Assembly (NCBI GenBank): GCA_903917235.1
Contig: CAIWZS010000247.1
Span: 1 to 35,999, forward strand
Reading direction: 5' to 3'
DNA: 35,999 bases
Source: an uncultured Planctomycetaceae bacterium
Lineage (GTDB): Bacteria > Planctomycetota > Planctomycetia > Pirellulales > UBA1268
Position numbers and translations under genes: made by a program. The notes below the pieces were generated by a model, which was not told where the DNA came from, ran no database searches, and saw only the letters and a program-made list of their open reading frames with translations. Position 1 is the first letter of the stretch, and each line of letters starts with the position of its first letter. Of this stretch, positions 1 through 7,572 are shown in pieces.

Positions 1-1
1 C

Positions 2-1009
2 GTCAAGGACATGGTGCCGCTGCTCGAAGCGGTCGTGCAGCAGAGCAAGCCGCTGTTGATCATCGCGGAAGAAGTCGAAGGCGAGGCGCTCGCCACGCTG
101 GTCATCAACAAGCTGCGCGGCACGTTCCACTGCGTGGCCGTGAAGGCGCCGGGCTACGGCGACCGTCGCAAGGCGATGCTCGGTGACATCGCGGTGCTCA
201 CCGGCGGCCAGGCGATCTTCAAGGATCTCGGGATCCAGCTCGACTCGGTGAAGATCACCGACCTCGGCCGCGCGAAGAAGGTGATCATCGAGGCCGAAAA
301 CACGACGATCGTGAGCGGAGCCGGGTCGAAGGACGCGATCGACGGTCGCGTCCGGCAGATCCGTGACGAGATCGAGAAGACGACGAGCGACTACGACCGC
401 GAGAAGCTCCAGGAACGGCTGGCCAAACTCGCCGGCGGCGTCGCGCAGATCAACGTGGGGGCGGCCACCGAGACGGAGATGAAGGAGCGAAAGGCCCTCA
501 TCGACGACGCGAAAAGCGCCGTGCAGGCGGCCCTCGCGGAGGGGATCGTGCCGGGCGGCGGCGTCGCCCTCGTTCGCAGCGAGAAGGCGGTCGCAGGCCT
601 CGATCTCGACGGCGATGAGCGGCTCGGCGCCACGATCGTCAAGAACGCCCTCCATTACCCGCTCGAGGCGATCGCCTCCAACGCCGGCGTGGACGGCTCG
701 GTGGTGGTGAACCGCGTGCGGCACCTCAAGGGGAAGAACGAGGGCTACGACGCCGACAAGGGCGAGTACTGCGACCTGGTGAGCGCCGGGGTCATCGACC
801 CGGCGAAGGTCGTGCGCACGGCGCTGCAGAACGCGGCGAGCGTGGCGGCCCTGCTGCTGACGACCGACTCCCTCATCACCGAGATCCCCAAGGAAGAGGA
901 GGAGGCCGGCGGCGATCACCATGACCACGGCATGGGCGGCGGCATGGGCGGCATGGGTGGGATGGGCGGCGGCATGGGCGGGATGGGTGGCATGGGCGGC
1001 ATGATGTGA
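2..1009 (+). CDS. groL: Chaperonin GroEL (60 kDa), C-terminal part; gene starts upstream of window
   Basis: Reading frame is open to the window edge ([30 protein letters not shown]...). Contains [31 protein letters not shown] and a C-terminal GGM-repeat tail. Confidence 0.97.
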   Translation, partial: VKDMVPLLEAVVQQSKPLLIIAEEVEGEALATLVINKLRGTFHCVAVKAPGYGDRRKAMLGDIAVLTGGQAIFKDLGIQLDSVKITDLGRAKKVIIEAENTTIVSGAGSKDAIDGRVRQIRDEIEKTTSDYDREKLQERLAKLAGGVAQINVGAATETEMKERKALIDDAKSAVQAALAEGIVPGGGVALVRSEKAVAGLDLDGDERLGATIVKNALHYPLEAIASNAGVDGSVVVNRVRHLKGKNEGYDADKGEYCDLVSAGVIDPAKVVRTALQNAASVAALLLTTDSLITEIPKEEEEAGGDHHDHGMGGGMGGMGGMGGGMGGMGGMGGMM

Positions 1010-1112
1010 TGCTGCCCGGCGCCGGAGTCTCCTGTTTCCGTCACCACCTTCGATTCACGACAGCGTGTTCCTGACAAACAATCCCTGATCACTCTCACGG
1101 AGAAACCTGCAG

Positions 1113-1418
1113 ATGGCCGCGAAGAACCTGAAGATTCGCCCGCTCGAAGATCGTGTCGTCGTCGAGCCCGTCGAGGCCGAGGAGCGGACGGCCGGAGGCA
1201 TCGTGCTGCCCGACACCGCCAAGGAAAAGCCGCAGCGCGGCCACGTCGTCGCGCTCGGACCCGGCAAGCTGCTCGAGAGCGGCCAGCGGGCTCCGCTGTC
1301 GGTGTCGGTCGGCGACGAGGTGATCTACGGCAAGTATTCGGGCAGCGACATCGAGGTTGACGGCCACGACGTGAAGATCCTCCGCGAGAGCGACATCCTC
1401 GCGAAGGTGCTCAGCTGA
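1113..1418 (+). CDS. groS: Co-chaperonin GroES
   Basis: 101 aa: [45 protein letters not shown]...[11 protein letters not shown]; the mobile loop region is present. Confidence 0.97.
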   Translation: MAAKNLKIRPLEDRVVVEPVEAEERTAGGIVLPDTAKEKPQRGHVVALGPGKLLESGQRAPLSVSVGDEVIYGKYSGSDIEVDGHDVKILRESDILAKVLS

Positions 1419-1432
1419 CCGCGTGAGCCCGC

Positions 1433-1450
1433 GCACCACGCGCGTGGTGC
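1433..1450. repeat. 18-bp perfect palindrome between groES and groEL2
   Basis: GCACCACGC|GCGTGGTGC; each half is the reverse complement of the other. Confidence 0.8.
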
Positions 1451-1513
1451 CGGCTCCCGCCGACCGCTTCCATTCCCCGACGACCTTCCCGCGTTTCCTA
1501 CGGAGAGACAGAC

Positions 1514-3133
1514 GTGCCCAAGCAACTCATGTTCGACGACAGCGCCCGTGCGAAGCTGCTCAAGGGCGTCGAGAAACTCGCCGGTGCGGTGGCGGTGACG
1601 ATGGGCCCCACGGGGCGGAACGTCATCATTGACAAGTCGTTCGGCGGCCCGACCGTGACGAAGGACGGCGTGACGGTGAGCAAGGAGGTCGACCTCGAGG
1701 ACGCCTTCGAGAACATGGGGGCGAAGCTGGTCAACGAGGTGGCGTCGAAGACGAGCGACCTGGCCGGCGACGGCACCACGACGGCGACCGTGCTGGCCCG
1801 GGCGATCTTCCGCGAAGGCACGCGGAACGTGGCCGCCGGCTCGAACCCAACCGCGGTGCGGCGCGGCATCGAGAAGGGCGTCGCGGCGGCCGTGCAGCGG
1901 CTCATGGAGATGGCCCGCAAGGTGGAGCGGCCCGAGGAGATCGCCCAGGTCGGTGCGATCAGCGCCAACCACGACCGTGCGATCGGCGACCTTCTCGCCG
2001 AGGCCCTGCAGAAGGTGGGCAAGGACGGTGTGATCACCGTCGAGGAGGGCAAGACGACCGAGACGACCGTGCGCTTCGTGGACGGCATGCAGTTCGACAA
2101 GGGTTTCGTGTCGCCGTACTTCGTCAACAAGCCGGCCGAGATGGAGTGCCAGCTCGACGACGCCCTGATCCTCATCCACGAGAAGAAGATTTCGAACCTG
2201 CGGGATCTCCTGCCGCTCCTCGAGAAGGTGGCGCAGTCGGGCAAGCCGCTGCTCATCATCGCCGAGGACGTCGACGGCGACGCCCTGACGGCGCTCGTCG
2301 TCAACAAGCTGCGCGGCGTGCTCAATGTCTGCGCGGCGAAGGCGCCGGGCTTCGGGGACCGACGCAAGGCGATGCTCGCCGACATCGCCACGCTCACCGG
2401 TGGCACGCTCATCAGCGAGGACCTCGGCCTGAAGCTCGAAAGCCTCGACCTCTCGCACCTCGGTCGCGCCAAGAGCGTGACCGTGGACAAGGGGGAGACG
2501 ACGATCGTCGAGGGCGCGGGCAAGCAGTCCGAGGTGCAGGCCCGGGTGCACCAGATCCGCAACCAGATCGAGGGCACCGAGAGCGAGTACGACCGCGAGA
2601 AGCTGCAGGAGCGGCTCGCGAAGCTCACCGGCGGTGTCGCGATCGTATCGGTCGGCGCCGGGACCGAGGCCGAGATGAAGCAGAAGAAGGCCCGCGTGGA
2701 GGACGCCCTCCATGCGACCCGCGCCGCGGTCGAGGAGGGGATCGTGCCGGGCGGCGGCGTCGCCCTGCTGCGGTGCCGCGATGCCGTCGAGAAGGCGCGG
2801 GGCCAGGCGAAGGGAGACGAGAAGATCGGCGTGGACATCGTGCTGCACGCGCTCGAGGCTCCGATCCGGCAGATCGCGGAGAACGGCGGCATCGACGGCG
2901 CGGTGGTCGCCGACGAGGTGGCCGGAAAGGATCTCAACGTCGGCTTCGACGCCAACAAGGGCGAATACGTCGACATGCTGAAGGCCGGGATCATCGATCC
3001 GGTCAAGGTCGTGCGGGTCGCGCTCACGAATGCGGCGAGCATCTCGGGTCTCCTGCTCACGACCGAGGCCCTCGTCACGAATCTCGACAAGGACGACGCC
3101 AAGAAGCGGAAGATCGAGGGCAGCGTGCGGTGA
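1514..3133 (+). CDS. groL: Chaperonin GroEL, second complete copy, no GGM tail
   Basis: 539 aa: [58 protein letters not shown]; ends ...[13 protein letters not shown]. Confidence 0.97.
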   Translation: MPKQLMFDDSARAKLLKGVEKLAGAVAVTMGPTGRNVIIDKSFGGPTVTKDGVTVSKEVDLEDAFENMGAKLVNEVASKTSDLAGDGTTTATVLARAIFREGTRNVAAGSNPTAVRRGIEKGVAAAVQRLMEMARKVERPEEIAQVGAISANHDRAIGDLLAEALQKVGKDGVITVEEGKTTETTVRFVDGMQFDKGFVSPYFVNKPAEMECQLDDALILIHEKKISNLRDLLPLLEKVAQSGKPLLIIAEDVDGDALTALVVNKLRGVLNVCAAKAPGFGDRRKAMLADIATLTGGTLISEDLGLKLESLDLSHLGRAKSVTVDKGETTIVEGAGKQSEVQARVHQIRNQIEGTESEYDREKLQERLAKLTGGVAIVSVGAGTEAEMKQKKARVEDALHATRAAVEEGIVPGGGVALLRCRDAVEKARGQAKGDEKIGVDIVLHALEAPIRQIAENGGIDGAVVADEVAGKDLNVGFDANKGEYVDMLKAGIIDPVKVVRVALTNAASISGLLLTTEALVTNLDKDDAKKRKIEGSVR

Positions 3134-3171
3134 CGGACGGCTGGATGCCGTCCGCCGTGGTGCGGCCGCCC

Positions 3172-3219
3172 CTGGATGGTGTGCTGGACGGCGTGCTGAA
3201 TGGCGCCCTCGATGGGCCC
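3172..3219 (+). repeat. Four degenerate 12-bp tandem units between groEL2 and dnaJ
   Basis: ctggatggtgtg / ctggacggcgtg / ctgaatggcgcc / ctcgatgggccc. Confidence 0.7.
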
Positions 3220-3285
3220 TTCGGCACGTCGCGCCCGGGCGACGACGGGTGACGGACACGGCACAGCGGGAGGTGACGTCACCCC

Positions 3286-4443
3286 ATGGTCGGCCAGCGT
3301 GACTTTTACGAGGTGCTCGGGGTCGAGCGGCGGGCGACCGCCGCGCAGATCACCGACGCCTACCGCAAGCTCGCGATCCGGTTTCACCCGGACAAGAATC
3401 CGGGCAATCCGGATGCGGCCGCGAGCTTCAAGGAGGCCGCGCGGGCCTACGAGGTGCTTTCCGACACCGATCTGCGGGCCCGCTACGACCGCTTCGGCCA
3501 CGCCGGGGTCGAGGGGGGTGGCCGCCATGACTTCAACGATATCTCCGACGTCTTCGAGGCGTTCGGCGACCTCTTCGGCGGCGGCATCTTCGGCGAGGCG
3601 TTCGGGGGAGGCCGGCGGCGCGGTCCTCGGGCCCGCAAGGGCCGTGACGTCTTCTGCCAGGTGCGGCTGTCGCTCGTCGAGGCCGCCCGCGGGACGAATC
3701 GGACGATCACCTTCGGGCGTCACGAACCGTGCACCGCCTGCGACGGCAGCGGGGCGAAGTCCGGGACGAAGCCGCAGCCGTGCGACTATTGCAGCGGCCA
3801 GGGCCAGGTGATCCAGCAGGCGGGCGTGTTTCGCCTGCAGACCACCTGCCCGGCATGTCGGGGCGCGGGGGCGGTGATTCGCGAGAAGTGCGCCGGCTGT
3901 GGTGGAGAGGGCTTCACCGAGGAACAGGTCGAGCGGCGGGTGACGATCCCGGCCGGCGTCGACAGCGACGTGCGGGTGCGTCTCGCGGGCGAGGGAGAGC
4001 CGGGAGGCAACGGCGGACCGCCGGGAGACTGCTACTGCGTCATCGAGATCGAGGCGCATCCGTTCCTCACCCGCGAGGGGCGCGACCTCCACTGCGAGAT
4101 TCCGGTGACGTTCTCCCAGGCGGCGCTCGGCGCCACGATCGACGTCCCCACCCTCGACGGGCCGCGGCCCCTGGAGATCGCCCGGGGCACGCAGGCCGGT
4201 GACGTGATCCGCGTGCGCGGACTCGGCATGCCCGAGGTGCGCGGCCGGGGCGTCGGCGACCTGCACGTGCACGTGCACGTCGAGGTGCCGAAGACACTCT
4301 CACCCAAGGCCGAGTCGCTCCTGCGCGAACTGGCCGCGGAGGAGCATGCGGCGGTGAGTCCCAGACGATCCTCGTTCTTCAGCCGGCTGGCCGAATATTT
4401 CCAGGGTCGGGAGGGCGAGGGCACCGAGGAGGTGAAGGAGTGA
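3286..4443 (+). CDS. dnaJ: Chaperone DnaJ
   Basis: J domain with HPD (RFHPDKNPG), G/F region, four CxxCxGxG-type zinc motifs (CTACDGSG, CDYCSGQG, CPACRGAG, CAGCGGEG) and the C-terminal substrate-binding domain. Confidence 0.97.
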   Translation: MVGQRDFYEVLGVERRATAAQITDAYRKLAIRFHPDKNPGNPDAAASFKEAARAYEVLSDTDLRARYDRFGHAGVEGGGRHDFNDISDVFEAFGDLFGGGIFGEAFGGGRRRGPRARKGRDVFCQVRLSLVEAARGTNRTITFGRHEPCTACDGSGAKSGTKPQPCDYCSGQGQVIQQAGVFRLQTTCPACRGAGAVIREKCAGCGGEGFTEEQVERRVTIPAGVDSDVRVRLAGEGEPGGNGGPPGDCYCVIEIEAHPFLTREGRDLHCEIPVTFSQAALGATIDVPTLDGPRPLEIARGTQAGDVIRVRGLGMPEVRGRGVGDLHVHVHVEVPKTLSPKAESLLRELAAEEHAAVSPRRSSFFSRLAEYFQGREGEGTEEVKE

Positions 4444-4952
4444 GCGGCGTGGATCATCCGGACGACATGCCCCATGCCACCGCGGCGGACGAGTCGCCTT
4501 CGGGACATGGGTCGGCCGACGACCAGGTGCGGGAGGCGCAGGACCGCCTCCTGCGGACCCAGGCGGAACTGGAGAATTTCCGCAAGCGGTCGCGACGCGA
4601 GTTCGAGGAGGCCCAGCGGTATCGCGAGGTCGACCTGCTCCGTGACCTGCTGCCGGTGCTCGACAACGTGCATCGGGCGCTCGAGGCGTCGGCCCGCACC
4701 GACGACGTCGAGAGCCTCCGCGCGGGATTTCGCATGACCGCCCAGCAGATCGAGAAGGTGCTCGCCGACCACGGCTGCCGCGCCATCGAGACCGACGGCG
4801 CGGCGTTCGACCCGACGGTGCACGACGCGATCCTCGAGCAGCCGGCGCCGGGAATCGTGCCGGGTACGGTCGTCGGCACGGCGGTCCGCGGGTACACGCT
4901 GCACGATCGCGTGGTCCGCCCGGCACAGGTGATCGTGGCGAAGGGAGCGTGA
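4440..4952 (+). CDS. grpE: Nucleotide exchange factor GrpE (GTG start, overlaps dnaJ stop)
   Basis: RTQAELENFRKRSRREFEEAQRYREVDLLRDLLPVLDNVHRALEA...FDPTVHDAILEQPAPGIVPGTVV...GYTLHDRVVRPAQVIVAKG. Confidence 0.93.
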   Translation: MSGVDHPDDMPHATAADESPSGHGSADDQVREAQDRLLRTQAELENFRKRSRREFEEAQRYREVDLLRDLLPVLDNVHRALEASARTDDVESLRAGFRMTAQQIEKVLADHGCRAIETDGAAFDPTVHDAILEQPAPGIVPGTVVGTAVRGYTLHDRVVRPAQVIVAKGA

Positions 4953-4955
4953 GCG

Positions 4956-5270
4956 ATGCCGACGTATGACTACGTGTGCGACGCGTGTGGACACGCCTTC
5001 GAGCTGTTCCAGCCGATGACCGAGAATCCGAAAAAGACCTGCCCCTCGTGCAAGAAGAAGAAGCTGCGTCGCCTCATCGGGGCGGGTGCCGCGCTCGTGT
5101 TCAAGGGATCGGGTTTCTACAAGACCGACTACCGCAGCGAGTCGTACAAAAAGGGAGCGGCGGCCGACTCCGGCGGGGATGCGAAGCCGGCGGGCAAGCA
5201 GGGCGGGTCGTCGTCCGACGGCGGCGGCTCGGGGGGCGGTTCGTCCAAGCCGGCGTCGCAGGGAGACTGA
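4956..5270 (+). CDS. FmdB-family zinc-ribbon protein with low-complexity Gly/Ser tail
   Basis: MPTYDYVCDACGHAFELFQPMTENPKKTCPSCKKKKLRRLIGAGAALVFKGSGFYKTDYRS. Confidence 0.9.
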   Translation: MPTYDYVCDACGHAFELFQPMTENPKKTCPSCKKKKLRRLIGAGAALVFKGSGFYKTDYRSESYKKGAAADSGGDAKPAGKQGGSSSDGGGSGGGSSKPASQGD

Positions 5271-5273
5271 GCG

Positions 5274-5480
5274 ATGCCCCGCTGCCCGGTCTGCTCGGCC
5301 GCGGTCGACCTGGTCGTCGCGACCGCCGCGCCGTTCTGCAGCGAGCGGTGCCGCCTCATCGATCTGGGCCGATGGCTCGGCGAGTCCTACCAGGTGCCGC
5401 TTCCCCGGCACGCAGCCGAGGATGACGAGGACGAGCAGGCGGGCACGGGCGGCCCGGCGCATCCCGCGGACGACGAATGA
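5274..5480 (+). CDS. yacG: DNA gyrase inhibitor YacG-like zinc protein
   Basis: CPVCSAAVD...PFCSERCRLIDLGRWLGESYQVP: two CxxC-type pairs and the conserved RCRLIDLGRWL block. Confidence 0.85.
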   Translation: MPRCPVCSAAVDLVVATAAPFCSERCRLIDLGRWLGESYQVPLPRHAAEDDEDEQAGTGGPAHPADDE

Positions 5481-5578
5481 CCCGGCTGCGCGATCGGATC
5501 GGGTGCCCTATACTCCGTCGCCACGCGTGAATCGGCACCGGCGTCAGGTCCGCGTGCGCGTGCAGGATCGAGGGCACC

Positions 5579-6739
5579 ATGACGACCGACAGGACGATGA
5601 CCGGGAGTGTCCCGCCCGGAGGCGTGGTTCACGAAATCCGCTGGAGCGAGGCGTTGCCCTGGTGGCTGCTCGTGCGGGCGGCCGGTGCGGCGTTCTCGCC
5701 GTCGGTGATCCTGCTTGCGGCCTTCGGCGCCGTGGCCGCGTGGGCTGGCTGGTCGATCGCGGATCAGCTCGGCATTCCCGGCGTGGCGCGTCCGCTGGTG
5801 GCCGACGCCGATGCGGGTGGCATCGCCTCCCTCCCGTCCGCCGGTCTCGTCCCGAGTCGCCGCGGCGTGCCCTGGCTCGCGTGGGCCGCGACGCTCCTGC
5901 CACGCACGGCCGCTGACGTGGTCGGCCTCCTCGGGGTGCCCTTTCGCGCCTCGGCGAGCTTCGCCGAGATGACCGGTGCCCTGCTCCGTCTCGGCTGGTT
6001 CATCCTGGTCTGGGCGATCTTCGGCACCGCCATCAGCAGGCAGGTGGGCCTCTCGCTTTCGGGCGAGGAGGCGCCCGGCGTCGTCGGCGCCACGCTCTAC
6101 GGATCCCGCAAATGGCTCCCCGCCTTCAACTCCGTGCTCTTCGTGCTCGCCGGCATCGCGGTGCTCAGCGTGCCCGGCGCGGTGCTGGGGCTGCTCATGC
6201 GCACCGGCTGGGGGCTCGCGATCGCCGGGGTGGTCTGGCCGCTCGTGCTCGCCGGCGCGCTGGTGCTGGCGATCCTCGCCATCGGCGTCGCGGCGGGCTG
6301 GCCACTGATGGTGGCGTGCGTCGGTGTCGAGCGCGGCGACAGTTTCCAGGCGATCTCGACGGCGTTTTCGTACCTCTACCAGCGGCCGCTGCACGTCGCG
6401 TTCTACGGCGCGGTGGCGGTGGTCGTGGCCGTGCCCGCGCTTGCGGCAGCGGGTGTCTTCGCCGATGCGACGAGCGGGCTGGCGGTGTGGGCGGCGAGTT
6501 TCGGGATGGGGCACGCCCGCACCGAGCAGGTGCTCGTGGGGCTCGCGGGTGGTGCCGACGCCTCCTGGGGCATGCGGGCGATCGCCTTCTGGCACCGCGG
6601 ACTCGAGACGCTCTTGTCGTCGTTCGGCTGGGGCTACTTCTGGTCGCTCGTCACGGCCGGCTATCTGCTCCTGCGGCAGGACGTGGACGGCACGGAACTC
6701 GACGAGGTCGTGCTCGACGAACCGGGCACGGCGGGCTGA
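5579..6739 (+). CDS. Hypothetical multi-pass membrane protein
   Basis: 386 aa with several long hydrophobic segments (SVILLAAFGAVAAWAGW, VLFVLAGIAVLSVPGAVLGLL, VVWPLVLAGALVLAILAIGVAAGW); no family recognised. Confidence 0.75.
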   Translation: MTTDRTMTGSVPPGGVVHEIRWSEALPWWLLVRAAGAAFSPSVILLAAFGAVAAWAGWSIADQLGIPGVARPLVADADAGGIASLPSAGLVPSRRGVPWLAWAATLLPRTAADVVGLLGVPFRASASFAEMTGALLRLGWFILVWAIFGTAISRQVGLSLSGEEAPGVVGATLYGSRKWLPAFNSVLFVLAGIAVLSVPGAVLGLLMRTGWGLAIAGVVWPLVLAGALVLAILAIGVAAGWPLMVACVGVERGDSFQAISTAFSYLYQRPLHVAFYGAVAVVVAVPALAAAGVFADATSGLAVWAASFGMGHARTEQVLVGLAGGADASWGMRAIAFWHRGLETLLSSFGWGYFWSLVTAGYLLLRQDVDGTELDEVVLDEPGTAG

Positions 6740-6768
6740 CGCCCATGCCGCGGCCGCACGCGTGATCC

Positions 6769-7164
6769 TCACCCGCGCCAGCGGCGGACGAGCGCCGGAA
6801 ACGAGCCGAGGAGTTCGCCCCGGCTGATCGCCTCGTCGGCGCCTGCCGCGACGGCATCGTCGAGCCGCTGCCGCGCGACGTGCGGACCGAAGGCGACGAG
6901 CCGCGGGAGCGTCGCCCGTGCGGAGTCCCCTCGTGCGTCGCCCTGCGGCTCGCCCACCACCGCACGGAGCCGGCTGACGATGACGGCGGCGTCGCCCGGC
7001 ACGCCCTGCAGGTCGAGCAGGACGACGTCGCAGGGCCCTTCGGGCGCGGGGCCATCGAGGGTCCGCAGCGTCTCCACCCGTGCGCCGTGCTCGCGGCCGA
7101 GCGCGGCGACACGACTGGTCGCCATCAGGTCCGGTGAGACGAGCAGGATCCGAAGATCGTCCAT
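6769..7164 (-). CDS. Degenerate response-regulator receiver (pseudo-receiver) domain protein
   Basis: DLRILLVSPDLMATSRVAALGREHGARVETL...CDVVLLDLQGVPGDAAVIVSRLR...LVAFGPHV...AGADEAISRGEL. Receiver fold pattern with altered acidic pair and missing conserved Lys. Confidence 0.6.
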   Translation of the reverse strand: MDDLRILLVSPDLMATSRVAALGREHGARVETLRTLDGPAPEGPCDVVLLDLQGVPGDAAVIVSRLRAVVGEPQGDARGDSARATLPRLVAFGPHVARQRLDDAVAAGADEAISRGELLGSFPALVRRWRG

Positions 7165-7237
7165 CGCATGCTCCCGCGTGTCTTCCCGTCCGCCGCCTCA
7201 GCCCGCCGCCACGTCCTGCCCGGGTGACGGCCGGCGG

Positions 7238-7546
7238 TCAGACCGCCTCCGGACCCCGCACCGAGCGGTAGATCTGGACGGCCTCGGCCATCGGCAGCAC
7301 GCACACGCGGCCCGCGGTCGGGTCGCCGCCGGCACCGATCACCGCCGCCACGGCATCGAGCGTGCGTCCCACGAAGTCGTCGTTCACCGCGATTTCGAGC
7401 ACGACCTCCTGGGCAAGGACGTCCGGGACCTGCAGATCATAGCCGTGTGCGTCGGCGACCGTCATGCGGGTGACGTGGATGGCGGCGAGCGCCTGACGCA
7501 CGCCCTCGACGAGCCCCGGATGCAGGACCGCGACCACCAGTCGCAT
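7238..7546 (-). CDS. PII (GlnB/GlnK)-like signalling protein with shortened T-loop
   Basis: MRLVVAVLHPGLVEGVRQALAAIHVTRMTVADAHGYD...EVVLEIAVNDDFVGRTLDAVAAVIGAGGDPTAGRVCVLPMAEAVQIYRSVRGPEAV matches the PII core on both sides of the T-loop. Confidence 0.75.
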   Translation of the reverse strand: MRLVVAVLHPGLVEGVRQALAAIHVTRMTVADAHGYDLQVPDVLAQEVVLEIAVNDDFVGRTLDAVAAVIGAGGDPTAGRVCVLPMAEAVQIYRSVRGPEAV

Positions 7547-7572
7547 GCGGACCCTCCCGGGGCGTGCGGACG

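Noticed and set aside
928-1008. Tandem repeat (GGCATGGGC...) at the end of groEL1
   Set aside because: Codes for the normal GroEL GGM tail; not a separate satellite.
1325-4278. Very long minus-strand ORFs (644 aa and 926 aa) antisense to groEL2 and dnaJ
   Set aside because: They are mirror frames of highly conserved plus-strand genes in GC-rich DNA. The translations are His/Arg/Asp-biased with no recognisable domain.
4261-4282. GCACGTGCACGTGCACGT repeat
   Set aside because: Coding in dnaJ (LHVHVHVEVP), a usual DnaJ C-terminal sequence.
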